A DNA stretch of 64,000 nucleotides, taken from Nioella sp. MMSF_3534 (lineage in GTDB: Bacteria > Pseudomonadota > Alphaproteobacteria > Rhodobacterales > Rhodobacteraceae). This document shows, one piece after another, positions 7,954 through 18,055 of the stretch. The notes beneath the pieces are model-generated. The model was not told where the DNA came from, made no database searches, and was given only the letters and a program-made list of their open reading frames with translations. A program made the position numbers and the translations under genes. Position 1 is the stretch's first letter, and every line of letters begins with the position of its first letter. Location: assembly GCF_030732985.1 (NCBI RefSeq), contig NZ_JASHJX010000003.1, positions 62,001-126,000 on the forward strand, read 5' to 3'.

Positions 7954-8709
7954 TCAAAGCGTTGTGGCCAGAATGGCGAGCGCCGCGATTTCGGCAAGCT
8001 GTTGGCTGGCACCCAGGATATCGCCGGTCTGCCCGCCGATCTTGGCCCGTGCCAGCGCACCGGTGCCGAGCGCCACGAGCGACACTGCCAGCGCCGCCCA
8101 GATCGCGGCCCCACCGGTCAGGATCAAGGCCAGCAGGAGCGCCACGCCTGCGCCGATCGCGGCCGACTCCAGAGGGGGGCGTCCCACCGCCCGAGACAAT
8201 CCGCCCGCGCGGGCGGGTGGCATCCAGGCCATCAGCGCCACCATCGGCACACGTGACAGCATCGCGGTGGCCATCAGTGCGGGCAAAGCCTGCCCCGCCG
8301 CAATCAGCCCTGCCAGCAGCGACCAGCGCGCCAGCAGCGACAGGACCAGCGCCAGCACGCCATATGTGCCGATATGGCTGTCCTTCATGATCTCCAGCCG
8401 TCGCTCTGCCGTCCAGCCGCCCCAGAGCCCGTCCACCGTATCGGCCAGACCGTCCTCATGCATGGCACCGGTGACCATGGCCATGATCGCAAGCGCCAGG
8501 GCTGCCGACAGCCCGGCCCCGAGCCCGGAGCTCAGCCAGATCGTCAGACCGGCCAGCAGGGCAGGGGCCAGCCCCGCCAGAGGCCAGGCCCAGGCCGCTG
8601 CGGCGCCACGGGTCATATCCGGCTCACCCGGCAGGGGTAGGCGGGTCAGCAGCCCGAGAGCGAGGCGCAGATCGCCGGTAATCTGTTGCAGAATGTCGCG
8701 CGGGGCCAT
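7954..8709 (-). CDS. cobS: Adenosylcobinamide-GDP ribazoletransferase CobS
   Basis: A 251-residue integral membrane enzyme that joins adenosylcobinamide-GDP to alpha-ribazole, near the end of B12 synthesis. The family signature HEDGLADTVDGLWGG is present (near residue 80), with conserved acidic residues, and the rest is Ala/Leu-rich membrane helices. I chose the ATG at 8709 (MAPRDIL), preceded by AAGGA; an in-frame ATG at 8733 would add eight residues. It is divergent from cobT, which makes the activated lower ligand, so the two genes share a short regulatory region. Confidence 0.92.
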   Translation of the reverse strand: MAPRDILQQITGDLRLALGLLTRLPLPGEPDMTRGAAAAWAWPLAGLAPALLAGLTIWLSSGLGAGLSAALALAIMAMVTGAMHEDGLADTVDGLWGGWTAERRLEIMKDSHIGTYGVLALVLSLLARWSLLAGLIAAGQALPALMATAMLSRVPMVALMAWMPPARAGGLSRAVGRPPLESAAIGAGVALLLALILTGGAAIWAALAVSLVALGTGALARAKIGGQTGDILGASQQLAEIAALAILATTL

Positions 8710-8798
8710 GATCCCGGATCCTTTCGGTCGCATTCCATTGGACAATCCGGCATATCCGCCCAAACGCCCCTTTGGCAATGACAGAGAGACCGACGCCG

Positions 8799-9815
8799 AT
8801 GACCACGCCCTTCACCAGCCTTGCCGAGTTCCGCGCCCTTCTGGCGGAGGCCCCCGGCCCGGACAACGCCGCCGTTTCGGGTGCACAGGACCGCAACGGG
8901 CAGCTGACCAAGCCGCCGGGGGCGCTCGGTCGGCTGGAGGATCTGGCGATCTGGTATGCGGGTTGGCGCGGCGATGCGCGGCCGTCGCTCACCGCGCCGC
9001 AGGTGCTGATTTTCGCGGGCAACCACGGGGTGACGGCGCGCGGTGTCTCGGCCTTTCCGGCAGAGGTCACGGTGCAGATGGTCGCCAATTTCGAGGCGGG
9101 CGGCGCGGCGATCAACCAGCTGTCGAAAGCGGCGGGGGCCTCCATGCAGGTTCATGCGCTGGATCTGGATCGGCCCACGGCGGATTTCTCGGCCGGCCCG
9201 GCGATGAGCGAGGCGGAGGTATTGGCGGCACTGGTGACCGGCTGGACTGCGGTCGACCCTGCGGCGGACTTGCTGGTCACCGGCGAGATGGGCATTGGCA
9301 ACACCACCTCCGCCGCTGCCATCGCGCTGGCGCTCTTTGGCGGGGAGGCCGCCGACTGGACAGGCCGGGGCACGGGCGTCGATGACGCGGGCCTGGCGCT
9401 GAAGGCGCAGGTCGTGGCCGAGGGGCTGGCGGCGAACCCGCAGGCGGGCGAGGACGCGCTGGAGGCGCTGCGCTGCCTTGGCGGGCGAGAGCTTGCGGCA
9501 ATGGCGGGCGCGATTGCCCGCGCGCGTGTCCTGCGCATTCCTGTCATCCTCGACGGGTTCATCTGCACGGCGGCAGCGGCCACGCTGGAACAGGCCGTTC
9601 CGGGCGCGCTGGATCACGCGGTGGCGGGGCACCTGTCGGCGGAAACCGCCCATGGCGCCGTGCTCAAACGGCTTGGCAAAGAGCCGCTGCTGGCGCTGAA
9701 CATGCGGCTTGGCGAAGGGTCGGGCGCGGCGCTGGCGATCAACGTGCTGAAAGGTGCGATTGCCTGCCATTCGGGCATGGCGACCTTTGCAGAGGCCGGT
9801 GTGTCGGACGGCTAA
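8799..9815 (+). CDS. cobT: Nicotinate-nucleotide--dimethylbenzimidazole phosphoribosyltransferase CobT
   Basis: This enzyme of about 338 residues makes alpha-ribazole phosphate from dimethylbenzimidazole and nicotinate mononucleotide, the lower ligand that CobS attaches. Family motifs are [10 protein letters not shown] near the start, [18 protein letters not shown] and [11 protein letters not shown], whose Glu corresponds to the catalytic base. An in-frame ATG at 8778 would add seven residues. Its stop overlaps that of the convergent antiporter gene within CTAA. Confidence 0.94.
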   Translation: MTTPFTSLAEFRALLAEAPGPDNAAVSGAQDRNGQLTKPPGALGRLEDLAIWYAGWRGDARPSLTAPQVLIFAGNHGVTARGVSAFPAEVTVQMVANFEAGGAAINQLSKAAGASMQVHALDLDRPTADFSAGPAMSEAEVLAALVTGWTAVDPAADLLVTGEMGIGNTTSAAAIALALFGGEAADWTGRGTGVDDAGLALKAQVVAEGLAANPQAGEDALEALRCLGGRELAAMAGAIARARVLRIPVILDGFICTAAAATLEQAVPGALDHAVAGHLSAETAHGAVLKRLGKEPLLALNMRLGEGSGAALAINVLKGAIACHSGMATFAEAGVSDG

Positions 9816-11722
9816 ACGCCGTCCCGAGAGGACTCTTCGTCCTCAACCGGCTCCGGCAACTCGGCCTCGTCCAGATGCGTGGCGATGGCGGTTTCCAGAT
9901 TGGCGTTCAACTCGCGCGAGCGGGCCACATAGGCGTCATTCTCGGCCAGAGGGATGCCGGGCTGCCACAGCTCGGCCAGTTCGCGCAGCACATGGCGGTC
10001 GTGGCGGTAGAAGGCCATCTCCATTTCATGCGCCTCGTATTCGGACAGCCCCATGTTTTCGAGCACGTAGCGCCCGGCGCGCAGCGAGCTGTCGAACATC
10101 TCGCGCACGATGTCGTTTGCGCCCGCTTGATACAGTTCATAGGTGTGCACCCGGTCATAGGCGCGGGCGACGATATGGATATCGGGGCGACGGCGGCGGG
10201 CGTAGCGTACCAGTTTCAGCACGTCTTCCTTGCCGTCCATGGCCACCACAAGCACCTTGGCATGGTCTAGCCCCGCCGCATGCAGCAGTTCGGGCCGCGT
10301 AGGGTCGCCGAAATAGCCGTGAATACCGAAGCGGCGCAAAAGCTGGATCGTGGCAAGATCCGCGTCCAGCACCACGGTCTTGAAGCCTGACAATTGCAGC
10401 ATCCGGTTCACGACCTGCCCGAACCGGCCTGTGCCCGCGATGATGATGCTTTCGGGGTTGTCGATCTCATCGTGGGCGGGGCCTTCCTCGGCGGTGTCTT
10501 TCACCAGCTTTGACAGGAGCTCGTAGAGGATGAAGAAAAGTGGCGTCAGCAGCATCGACAGGGCGACGACCAGAAGCAGGATTTCAGAGATGTGATTGGG
10601 CAGAACGTGACTGCCGACCGCGTAGGAGATCAGCACGAAGCCGAACTCGCCCGCCTGCGCGAGGCTGAGGGTGAACAGCCATTGGTCGCGGCCCCGCAGG
10701 CCCGCTGCAAGGCCGATCCCGTAGAGGATGAGCCCCTTGGAGATCATCACTGCCAGCGTCAGGCCGATGATCGTGAAAAGATGCGTCCAGAGCACATCGA
10801 AATGAATGCCCGCGCCCACGGTGATGAAGAAAAGCCCCAGAAGAAGGCCCTTGAAGGGCTCGATATTCGCCTCAAGCTCGTGCTTGAACTCGGAATTGGC
10901 CAGCACCACGCCCGCGATGAAGGCCCCAAGCGCGGGGGAGAGGCCGACCAGCACCATCAGAAACGCGATGCCTACGACGATGACCAGCGCGACGGCGGTA
11001 TACATCTCGCGTAGCCGCGCCATGTGGATGAACTGGAACAGCGGGCGTGTCAGGAAGCGGCCCCCGATAATGACGGCGGCGACGGCGGCGATGGTGATCA
11101 GCGTCACGCCCCAGGCGGGCAGGCCCTCGACCAGCGACAGGCCGGTCTCGGCGGCGGCCTCCATGCCGGGGCGCTGGATCGAGCCATCGGGGGAAAATTG
11201 CGCCGCCGGAACGGTGGCCAGCAGCGGCAGCAGCGCCAGCATCGGAATGACGGCGATATCCTGCGTCAGAAGGACGGAAAAGGCAGATCGCCCGCCACCG
11301 GTGCGCAGCAGCTTCTTTTCGGTCAGGGTTTGCAGGACGATCGCGGTTGACGACAGCGCGAAGATCAGCCCGACGGCCAGCGCCTGTTGCCAGGGCAGGC
11401 CGAGGATGAAGGCTCCGCCCCCCAGAACCGCCGTAGACAGGCCGATCTGTGCGCCGCCAAGCCCCACCAGCTTGTCGCGCATTTCCCACAGGCCCTTGGG
11501 GTTCAGTTCCAGCCCGATCAGGAACAGCATCATGACGACACCGAACTCCGCCACATGTTGCAGCCCGTGCGGATCGGCCCCCACCTGATAGAGGATCGGG
11601 GCCAGCGCGATGCCCGCGATGAGATAGCCCAACACGGACCCCAGCCCGAGCCGCACCGAAAGCGGCACCGCGATCACCATCGCGGCGAGGTAGAGCGTGG
11701 CCTCGAAAAGGATGCTGTCCAT
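9812..11722 (-). CDS. CPA2-family monovalent cation:proton antiporter (KefB/C-like) with RCK domain
   Basis: A 636-residue inner-membrane protein. The first ~390 residues form about 12 hydrophobic segments of the Na+/H+ exchanger fold (opening [34 protein letters not shown] is a family motif). A Rossmann RCK/TrkA-N domain follows ([17 protein letters not shown], about 420-540), then a long acidic C-terminal tail. KefB/C proteins export K+ in exchange for H+ and are gated by glutathione adducts, but substrate and gating are not proven here. It converges with cobT with a shared CTAA stop overlap. Confidence 0.88.
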   Translation of the reverse strand: MDSILFEATLYLAAMVIAVPLSVRLGLGSVLGYLIAGIALAPILYQVGADPHGLQHVAEFGVVMMLFLIGLELNPKGLWEMRDKLVGLGGAQIGLSTAVLGGGAFILGLPWQQALAVGLIFALSSTAIVLQTLTEKKLLRTGGGRSAFSVLLTQDIAVIPMLALLPLLATVPAAQFSPDGSIQRPGMEAAAETGLSLVEGLPAWGVTLITIAAVAAVIIGGRFLTRPLFQFIHMARLREMYTAVALVIVVGIAFLMVLVGLSPALGAFIAGVVLANSEFKHELEANIEPFKGLLLGLFFITVGAGIHFDVLWTHLFTIIGLTLAVMISKGLILYGIGLAAGLRGRDQWLFTLSLAQAGEFGFVLISYAVGSHVLPNHISEILLLVVALSMLLTPLFFILYELLSKLVKDTAEEGPAHDEIDNPESIIIAGTGRFGQVVNRMLQLSGFKTVVLDADLATIQLLRRFGIHGYFGDPTRPELLHAAGLDHAKVLVVAMDGKEDVLKLVRYARRRRPDIHIVARAYDRVHTYELYQAGANDIVREMFDSSLRAGRYVLENMGLSEYEAHEMEMAFYRHDRHVLRELAELWQPGIPLAENDAYVARSRELNANLETAIATHLDEAELPEPVEDEESSRDGV

Positions 11723-11796
11723 GGGGCGGGTCGTCCTGAAAATGTTCGCAGGTGCAGCATCGCGGGTCTGCGGCGGTTTGGCAACAGGACAGGCTG

Positions 11797-12252
11797 TCAG
11801 GTGGGCAGCGGCGCGTCGGGTTTCTGCTGGTCCATGACGATCTGGCTTTGCACCCGCGCGACGGCGGGGGTGGGCAGGATGACCTCGTGAATCAGCCGGT
11901 GCAGCGCGCCCAGATCGGTGCAGAAGACCCTGAGCAGGTAGTCGGCCTCGCCGGTCAGGGTCCAGGCCGAGATGATTTCGGGCCGCGTGTCGACGATCCG
12001 GGTGAAGGCGCGGACCTGCGCGGGATCATGGGTGGCCATCTGCACCTGCACGAAGGCCTGAACGGTGAGCCCGAGCGCTTCGGGCGAGACCACGGCGCGG
12101 GAGCCGGTGACAATGCCCGCCTGCTCCAGCCGCTGGCGGCGGCGGCCTGCCTGGCTGGCCGACAGGTTCAGCCGGTCGCCCAATTCCTGCGCGGTCAGTC
12201 CCGCATTGTGCTGAATCGCTTTCAGAAGGCGGCGGTCGATGTCGTCGATCAT
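11797..12252 (-). CDS. Lrp/AsnC-family transcriptional regulator
   Basis: A 151-residue regulator. The N-terminal helix-turn-helix (DRRLLKAIQHNAGLTAQELG through LSASQAGRRRQRLE) is followed by the ligand-binding RAM domain (FVQVQMATHDPAQVRAF, SAWTLTGEADYLLRV). It is divergent from hppD with a 141-nt shared region that carries a perfect 8-6-8 inverted repeat. It therefore probably controls hppD, with tyrosine or a related amino acid as effector (inference). Confidence 0.9.
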   Translation of the reverse strand: MIDDIDRRLLKAIQHNAGLTAQELGDRLNLSASQAGRRRQRLEQAGIVTGSRAVVSPEALGLTVQAFVQVQMATHDPAQVRAFTRIVDTRPEIISAWTLTGEADYLLRVFCTDLGALHRLIHEVILPTPAVARVQSQIVMDQQKPDAPLPT

Positions 12253-12265
12253 ATGCGCTTATCTC

Positions 12266-12287
12266 GCGTGATGTTCCATCATCACGC
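12266..12287. promoter_or_regulatory. Inverted repeat between lrp-type gene and hppD
   Basis: GCGTGATG (12266-12273) and CATCACGC (12280-12287) form perfect 8-bp arms around a 6-nt spacer, 14 nt upstream of the regulator start. It is a candidate operator for autoregulation and for hppD control. Confidence 0.5.
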
Positions 12288-12393
12288 TAGTTCATCGCAC
12301 AGAATTCAGAAATGGCAATGAATTTCGCGCATTTCATGCGGAGTGTATGCGGTAATCTCTGCCCAAGCGAACACCAGACAGGAGGAAACGCCC

Positions 12394-13506
12394 ATGGGCC
12401 CGTTCCCGCATGACGCCCCCCGCGCCACCATTTCCGAAGAGAACCCCGCCGGTACCGACGGGTTCGAATTCGTCGAATTTGCCCATCCCGAGCCGCAGGA
12501 ATTGCGCGATCTTTTCGCCAAGATGGGCTTCGTGCACACCGCCAACCACAAGACCAAGGCGGTGGAGCTGTGGCAGCAGGGCGATATCTCTTACCTCCTG
12601 AACGCCGAGCCGGGCAGCTTTGCCGCCAAGTTCGTGGAAGAACACGGGCCTTGCGCGCCTGCCATGGCCTGGCGCGTCGTCGATGCGCAGCACGCCTATG
12701 AGCACGCGATTTCCAAGGGTGCAGAGGCCTATGAGGGCACGGACAAGACGCTCGACTGGCCCGCGATCAAGGGGATCGGCGGCAGCCTGATCTACTTCAC
12801 CGACCGGTATTTCGATACCTCGCCCTATAACGAGGAATTCGACTGGATCAGCAGTGCCCACCCGCAGGGCGCGGGCTTCTACTACCTCGACCACCTGACC
12901 CACAATGTCCACAAGGGCAATATGGACGTCTGGTTCAACTTCTATGGCGACCTCTTCAACTTCCGCGAAATCCGCTTCTTCGATATCGAGGGCAAGTTTA
13001 CCGGGCTTTATTCCCGTGCACTGACCTCGCCCTGCGGGCGCATCCGCATCCCGATCAACGAGGACCGGGGCGAGAAGGGGCAGATCGTCGAATACCTGCG
13101 CCGCTACAAGGGCGAGGGCATTCAGCATATCGCCGTGGGGACCGAGAATATCTATGCCTCGACCGACCTGATCTCGAACGCTGGCATCAAGTTCATGCCC
13201 GGCCCGAACGAGGCCTATTACGATCTGTCCTATGAGCGGGTCAAAGGCCATGACGAGCCGAAAGAGAAGATGATGAAGCACGGCATCCTGATCGACGGCG
13301 AAGGCGTGGTCGATGGGGGCGAAACGAAGATCCTGTTGCAGATCTTCTCCAAGACCGTGATCGGGCCGATCTTCTTCGAGTTCATCCAGCGCAAGGGCGA
13401 TGACGGGTTCGGCGAGGGCAACTTCAAGGCGCTCTTCGAATCGATCGAGGCCGAACAGATCGAACGCGGGCTGTTCACGGACGAAGAAAAGGGTGACGCG
13501 GCCTGA
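12394..13506 (+). CDS. hppD: 4-hydroxyphenylpyruvate dioxygenase
   Basis: A 370-residue Fe(II) enzyme converting 4-hydroxyphenylpyruvate to homogentisate in tyrosine breakdown. The two vicinal-oxygen-chelate halves are present, with the expected iron ligands His167 (YLDHLTHNV), His245 (IQHIAVGT) and Glu329 (FFEFIQRKG). I chose the ATG at 12394 because it follows a strong GGAGGAAA site. The homogentisate dioxygenase and later genes of the pathway are not in this window. A terminator follows directly. Confidence 0.96.
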   Translation: MGPFPHDAPRATISEENPAGTDGFEFVEFAHPEPQELRDLFAKMGFVHTANHKTKAVELWQQGDISYLLNAEPGSFAAKFVEEHGPCAPAMAWRVVDAQHAYEHAISKGAEAYEGTDKTLDWPAIKGIGGSLIYFTDRYFDTSPYNEEFDWISSAHPQGAGFYYLDHLTHNVHKGNMDVWFNFYGDLFNFREIRFFDIEGKFTGLYSRALTSPCGRIRIPINEDRGEKGQIVEYLRRYKGEGIQHIAVGTENIYASTDLISNAGIKFMPGPNEAYYDLSYERVKGHDEPKEKMMKHGILIDGEGVVDGGETKILLQIFSKTVIGPIFFEFIQRKGDDGFGEGNFKALFESIEAEQIERGLFTDEEKGDAA

Positions 13507-13538
13507 TCAGGGCAACGTGTCAAAGACCCGGGGAGGGA

Positions 13539-13568
13539 CCCCCGTCCGGTGATCCGGGCGGGGGTTTT
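13539..13568 (+). terminator. Rho-independent terminator of hppD
   Basis: An 11-bp GC-rich stem CCCCCGTCCGG / CCGGGCGGGGG (one G-T position) with a TGAT loop is followed by TTTT. Confidence 0.88.
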
Positions 13569-13632
13569 CATTTGCCGGAACAGGTTTCGGAGGGCAGAAG
13601 GGGACGCAAATAGCGGATGGGAGGCCCCTCAA

Positions 13633-14319
13633 GTGAAACGCTCCGAGATCAACGACATCATGGCCGAGGCAGATGCCTTCATCCGGTCCTTCGGCTTTGC
13701 CCTGCCGCCTTTCGCCTATTGGACCCCCGAAGAGATGCAGGCGCGCCGGGGCGAGATTGACGGGATCGTGCAGGGCCGAATGGGCTGGGATATCACCGAT
13801 TATGGCGCTGGCCGGTTCGCGGATATGGGGCTGTTTCTGTTTACGCTCAGGAACGGGCGGCAGGCGGATCTGAAGCGGGGCGGCGGCATGTGCTATGCCG
13901 AGAAACTGCTGATTTCCCGCAAGGATCAGCTGAGCCCCATGCACCGGCACTACCTGAAGGCAGAGGATATCATCAACCGGGGCGGGGCGGTCATGGCGAT
14001 CGAGCTTTTTGGCTCGGCCCCGGATGGCAGTCTCGACGAGAGGGCGGGCGGCACGGTTCTGTGCGACGGGATCGCGCGGGACTATGCGCCCGGTGAGGTG
14101 CTGCGGTTCCAGCCGGGAGAGAGCATCACCCTGATGCCCGGCGACTGGCATGCCTTCTGGGGCGAAGGAGGAGATGTGCTGATCGGCGAGGTGTCGACGG
14201 TGAATGACGACGAGACGGATAACTGGTTTCGGGACCCCATCGGGCGGTTTGCCAAGATCGAAGAGGATGTCGCGCCGGATCATCTGCTGGTGGCGGATTA
14301 CGGGCGCTGGTTGGGCTGA
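13633..14319 (+). CDS. D-lyxose isomerase-like cupin protein
   Basis: A 228-residue cupin of the D-lyxose ketol-isomerase family. Probable metal ligands are in SPMHRHYLKAEDIINRGG (two His and a Glu) and the later His of MPGDWHAFWGE. Known family members isomerise D-lyxose/D-xylulose or D-mannose/D-fructose. The start is a GTG at 13633 preceded by GGGAGG at 8 nt; no ATG is suitably placed. No other sugar genes flank it, so its physiological substrate is unclear. Confidence 0.8.
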   Translation: MKRSEINDIMAEADAFIRSFGFALPPFAYWTPEEMQARRGEIDGIVQGRMGWDITDYGAGRFADMGLFLFTLRNGRQADLKRGGGMCYAEKLLISRKDQLSPMHRHYLKAEDIINRGGAVMAIELFGSAPDGSLDERAGGTVLCDGIARDYAPGEVLRFQPGESITLMPGDWHAFWGEGGDVLIGEVSTVNDDETDNWFRDPIGRFAKIEEDVAPDHLLVADYGRWLG

Positions 14320-14654
14320 CCCTGAGGGGTTTCGCCGTGCCTTCGGCACGTCGACCCGCGCGCCCCTTCGGGGCGCGTTTGAGGCTGCGACAGGTTTCGA
14401 GCGGGGATGGGGGCGCTGCCCCCGTCGCCTGTCGGCGACTCCCCCGAGGTATTTTTGCCAAGATGAAAGGCGCATGTCGGGAGATATTGGATCTGCCGTT
14501 GGGGGCGATATGCGGGGGCGACTGGATGGCGCGTTAACCTTAACGAAAGCATTGATGTCGCAGGCTGATTGCCGCCGGAGTGTCGGGCGCGGCTTCCCAA
14601 GGGCGGGTGGGGCCGCTAAAACGCGCCGGACAGGTTACCAGAAGGTTCCGAAAC
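14320..14654. other. 335-nt intergenic region with hairpins and a dispersed repeat
   Basis: No gene is visible. It holds three perfect hairpins: CGTGCC-TTC-GGCACG (14336-14350), CGCGCCCC-TTC-GGGGCGCG (14359-14377) and GTCGCC-TGTC-GGCGAC (14424-14439). The last abuts the dispersed GGTATTTTTGCCAAGATGAA element. At 14532-14545 lies CGTTAA-CC-TTAACG, an inverted repeat in front of hisC that may be regulatory. No clear sigma-70 promoter was identified for hisC. Confidence 0.6.
14442..14470 (-). repeat. Dispersed element GGTATTTTTGCCAAGATGAA, copy 1
   Basis: The core CCCCGAGGTATTTTTGCCAA (14442-14461) plus GATGAAAGG recurs with few changes at 40455-40485 and, more diverged, at 54615-54649. On the minus strand it reads as a CTTTCATCTTGGC-AAAAATACC-GGGGG series ending in a GC-rich hairpin. 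The other two copies begin directly after a minus-strand stop codon; this copy has no adjacent minus-strand gene. Confidence 0.7.
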
Positions 14655-15737
14655 ATGACCCAGATCCGCCCGCAACCCGGCATTATGGAGATCGCGCTCT
14701 ACCAGGGCGGGGGGGCCTCCATCGCGGGGCAGGAAAAGCCGCTCAAGCTCAGCTCGAACGAGAATCCGTTCGGGCCGGGGCCGAAGGCGGTGGCTGCCGT
14801 TCAGGCTGCGGCGGGGGCGATGCATCTTTACCCGTCCACCGATCATGCCGCGTTGCGAAACGCCATTGGCGAGGTGCATGGGCTGGACCCCGACCGGATC
14901 ATCTGTGGCGTGGGATCGGACGAGATCATCACCTTCCTGTGTCAGGCCTATGCCGGGCCGGGCGACGAGGTGCTGTATACGGAACACGGGTTCCTGATGT
15001 ACAAGATCTCCGCCCTTGCGGCGGGGGCAACGCCCGTGGTCGCGCCGGAACGGGAGCGGACGGTCGATGTCGACGCGATTCTTGACAAGGTGACCAGCCG
15101 CACGCGGCTTGTCTTCATTGCCAACCCCAACAATCCCACCGGCACCATGATCGGCGGAAACGAGGTGGCGCGGTTGGCCGCCGGGCTGCCGGACAATTGC
15201 CTGCTGGTGCTCGACGGGGCCTATGCGGAATATGTGGATGAGTTCGATGGCGGCGCGGGCCTTGTGGATGCGCGTGACAACGTGGTGATGACCCGGACCT
15301 TTTCCAAGATCTACGGGCTTGGCGGGCTGCGGGTCGGTTGGGGCTATGCCCCCCGCGCCGTGATCGACGTGTTGAACCGGGTGCGCGGGCCGTTCAACCT
15401 GTCCACGCTGGCGCTGGCGGGGGCCGAGGCTGCCGTGCGCGATACCGGATATGTGGATCATTGCCGGGCCGTGAACACCGTGCAGCGCCAGCGGCTGGCG
15501 GAGGGCATGGCGGCGCTTGGCTTTCCCTCCGATCCGTCCGAGGGCAATTTCATCCTCTGCCGGATGGGGGATGCTGCGACGGCAGAGGCGGCTGACGCGC
15601 ATCTGAAGGCCAGGGGCATCATCGTGCGGCTGGTGGCGGGCTATGGCCTGCCCGACTGCATCCGCATCACGGTCGGGTCCGAGGCGGATGTGACCCGCGT
15701 TCTGGATGCGATGGCGGATTTCGGAGGCACGGCATGA
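14655..15737 (+). CDS. hisC: Histidinol-phosphate aminotransferase
   Basis: A 360-residue PLP enzyme of fold type I. The PLP-binding lysine is Lys218 in [27 protein letters not shown] and DGAYAEY are the usual aspartate/tyrosine motifs. It transaminates histidinol phosphate in histidine synthesis, and such enzymes often also act on aromatic keto acids. The 4-nt ATGA overlap with the prephenate dehydrogenase gene suggests it may serve tyrosine or phenylalanine synthesis too (inference). The ATG at 14655 follows AGAAGG and aligns with the normal N-terminus. Confidence 0.93.
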   Translation: MTQIRPQPGIMEIALYQGGGASIAGQEKPLKLSSNENPFGPGPKAVAAVQAAAGAMHLYPSTDHAALRNAIGEVHGLDPDRIICGVGSDEIITFLCQAYAGPGDEVLYTEHGFLMYKISALAAGATPVVAPERERTVDVDAILDKVTSRTRLVFIANPNNPTGTMIGGNEVARLAAGLPDNCLLVLDGAYAEYVDEFDGGAGLVDARDNVVMTRTFSKIYGLGGLRVGWGYAPRAVIDVLNRVRGPFNLSTLALAGAEAAVRDTGYVDHCRAVNTVQRQRLAEGMAALGFPSDPSEGNFILCRMGDAATAEAADAHLKARGIIVRLVAGYGLPDCIRITVGSEADVTRVLDAMADFGGTA

Positions 15738-16669
15738 GCGTGATTTACCAGAAGGTGGCGCTGATCGGCCTGGGACTTATTGCAGGCTCGATGGCCCATG
15801 CCATGCGGCGCGACGGGCTGGCTGGTGAGATCGTGGGCACCGCGCGGTCGGCGGAAACGCGCGCCGTGGCGAGGGATATCGGGCTTTGTGATAGGGTCGT
15901 GGACAGCGCTTCCGAGGCCGTGGAAGGCGCCGATCTGGTGGTTCTGGCGGTACCCGTGGGCGCCATGGGCCGCGTGGCCGGGGAAATCGCTCCGCACCTG
16001 GCCCCCGGCGCGACCGTGACCGATGTGGGATCGGTCAAGAAGGACGTGGTCGATCAGGTCGGCCACCATCTGCCCGAGGGCGTGCATTTCATCCCCGGCC
16101 ACCCGCTGGCCGGGACGGAGCATTCCGGCCCCCGCTCTGGCTTCGCGGAGCTGTTCGAGAACCGCTACACCCTGTTGACCCCGGTCGAGGGCAGCGATCC
16201 GGAGGCGGTGGCGAGGCTGCGCGCGCTATGGGAGGGGATGGGCGCCAATGTCGAAGAAATGGACGCGGAACACCATGATCTGGTGCTCGCCGTCACGTCC
16301 CACACCCCGCACCTGATTGCCTACACCATGGTGGGCGTCGCCGATCACCTGCGCCGGGTGACGGAAAGCGAGGTCATCAAGTATTCCGCCGCCGGGTTCC
16401 GCGATTTCACCCGGATTGCCGCCAGCGACCCGACCATGTGGCGCGATGTGTTCCTGACCAACAAGGAGGCGGTGCTGGATATCCTCGGCCGCTTCACCGA
16501 GGAACTGTTTGTGCTGCAACGGGCGATCCGCATGGGCGATGGCGATGCGCTGCACGACTATTTCACCCGCACACGGGCGATCCGGCGCGGCATTATCGAG
16601 GCCGGGCAGGACACCGACGCGCCCGACTTTGGCCGGGTCAAGCCGCGCAAGGGCGGGGATGCGGGATGA
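15734..16669 (+). CDS. tyrC: Prephenate/arogenate dehydrogenase
   Basis: A 311-residue NAD-dependent enzyme of tyrosine synthesis. The dinucleotide site is [11 protein letters not shown] near the N-terminus; GSVKKDV, the substrate loop [14 protein letters not shown] and [12 protein letters not shown] match the family. There is no fused chorismate mutase or ACT domain, as in Zymomonas-type TyrC. It lies between hisC and the extensin-like gene, with ATGA overlaps on both sides, so all three are probably co-transcribed. Confidence 0.92.
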   Translation: MSVIYQKVALIGLGLIAGSMAHAMRRDGLAGEIVGTARSAETRAVARDIGLCDRVVDSASEAVEGADLVVLAVPVGAMGRVAGEIAPHLAPGATVTDVGSVKKDVVDQVGHHLPEGVHFIPGHPLAGTEHSGPRSGFAELFENRYTLLTPVEGSDPEAVARLRALWEGMGANVEEMDAEHHDLVLAVTSHTPHLIAYTMVGVADHLRRVTESEVIKYSAAGFRDFTRIAASDPTMWRDVFLTNKEAVLDILGRFTEELFVLQRAIRMGDGDALHDYFTRTRAIRRGIIEAGQDTDAPDFGRVKPRKGGDAG

Positions 16670-17667
16670 AACTGGCGCGGGCGGCATTGGTGGCAGCATT
16701 GGGCTTTGCCCTGCCTGCCCTGGCCTATGCGCCCGCGCAATCCCTGCGGCCCTTGCCGCGCCCTGTCTTGGCTCCGGCGCCGCAAAGCCCGGCCGACCGG
16801 GTGATCGGCCCCTCCGATCCGCTTGTGGTGACGATCCGGGCCACCGATCTGGCGCCGTCGGCGTCCCTGCGGCCGATCTACAGGCCCGGACGGGCCGAGC
16901 AGGTGACGGAGATCCGCCCGGATCAGACCATCGTGGCGGAACTGCCCCCGGAAGAGACCGAGGAACGGGGGCCGCCGCGCGGGTTGCTGGCGCTTCTGAC
17001 GGGACAAAACCGGCTCAACCCGCCGGGTATGACGGCGGTTCGCGTGTCCTTGCGCCCGGTTGAGCGGCCCGCGGGGCTGGCAGCGGCCATTCGCGCGGCG
17101 GAAACGCGGGGCACGCCGGGGCGGGTGACGCAGCCGGGCCTGCGCGGGGCGCTCTGCGGGCAGCGCGGTATCATCGGCGACCGGCTGGAGCGGATTCCGG
17201 GGCGGATCAACGGCTGCGGCATTGCGGACCCCGTAAGGGTGCGAGAGATCGACGGCATCACCCTGGCGCAGCCCGCCACGATCAACTGCGATACGGCTTT
17301 GGCGGTGCAGGAGTGGCTGAACGACGCGGTCATCCCCACGGTGGGGCGCTATGGGGGCGGGGTGGCGTCGCTGCGCGTCGTCGCCTCTTATTCCTGCCGG
17401 ACGCGCAACAACCAGCCCGGCGCGCGGCTGTCGGAACATGCCACCGGAAACGCCATTGATATCGCCGGGATCGGACTGGTGGACGGGTCCGAGATTTCGG
17501 TTCTGGATGACTGGGACGGCGGGCGAGAGGGGCGCATCCTGAGACAGTTGCACGAAGCCGCCTGCGGCACGTTCGGCACGGTTCTGGGTCCGGGGTCGGA
17601 CCGCTATCACCGCGACCATTTTCATCTGGATGTCGCCGCCTATCGCGGCGGGGCTTACTGCCGGTAG
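16666..17667 (+). CDS. Exported extensin-like C-terminal domain protein
   Basis: A 333-residue protein with a signal peptide (ARAALVAALGFALPALAYA) and a Pro-rich linker to about residue 150. The extensin-like C-terminal domain follows with six cysteines (GALCGQ, NGCGI, INCDT, YSCRT, AACGT, AYCR). SEHATGNAIDIAG and YHRDHFHLD resemble the metal-binding motifs of VanY/M15 D,D-peptidases, so a periplasmic cell-wall peptidase role is plausible but unproven. The ATG at 16666 overlaps the tyrC stop. Confidence 0.85.
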   Translation: MKLARAALVAALGFALPALAYAPAQSLRPLPRPVLAPAPQSPADRVIGPSDPLVVTIRATDLAPSASLRPIYRPGRAEQVTEIRPDQTIVAELPPEETEERGPPRGLLALLTGQNRLNPPGMTAVRVSLRPVERPAGLAAAIRAAETRGTPGRVTQPGLRGALCGQRGIIGDRLERIPGRINGCGIADPVRVREIDGITLAQPATINCDTALAVQEWLNDAVIPTVGRYGGGVASLRVVASYSCRTRNNQPGARLSEHATGNAIDIAGIGLVDGSEISVLDDWDGGREGRILRQLHEAACGTFGTVLGPGSDRYHRDHFHLDVAAYRGGAYCR

Positions 17668-18055
17668 CGTTTGGCGGCTGAGACCCTGTTCCCAGACCGA
17701 ATTCGAGTCGCACTCATTTGCTCGAACAATGGCGCGAGGGTTAGCAGTGCGGGATGAATACACCAGTGCAGGTCCGGGGACGAGCCGCGCATCGTCGACG
17801 CGCGCGGGGGCGATCCGACGTTGGAAGCAGGCAGTTTATGTCAGCCAAATCCGAGCAAATTCAATGCAGCGCGCCTGTGTCAGCCAAATCGCCTCCGCGT
17901 GGGGGCGCGTCGGCGATGCGCGGCGGCCTTCGGCCTTGATTCCGCGCCGGCAATGCCGAGGTTGGGCTCTCGGCTGACTTTCTCCGCTTCCCCTGGGAGT
18001 GCCGAACCAACCTCCAGCATCAATCATAGAGAAAATGTTTCTTTAGGTGCGAGGG
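17668..18055. other. 388-nt intergenic region, no gene recognised
   Basis: No plausible coding sequence or RNA gene is seen. The 12-mer GCGAGGGTTAGC occurs at 17734-17745 and again at 18049-18060, where it spans the end of the DUF2125 gene. The 13-mer TGTCAGCCAAATC is repeated at 17839-17851 and 17878-17890. The segment may be a remnant of a rearrangement or insertion. Confidence 0.5.

Noticed and set aside
14532-14545. CtrA binding site before hisC
   Set aside because: Two TTAA motifs are present but separated by 2 nt, not the 7 nt of the CtrA consensus.
17630-17977. 115-codon open frame after the extensin-like gene
   Set aside because: It starts inside the extensin-like gene, has no ribosome site and no recognisable domain.
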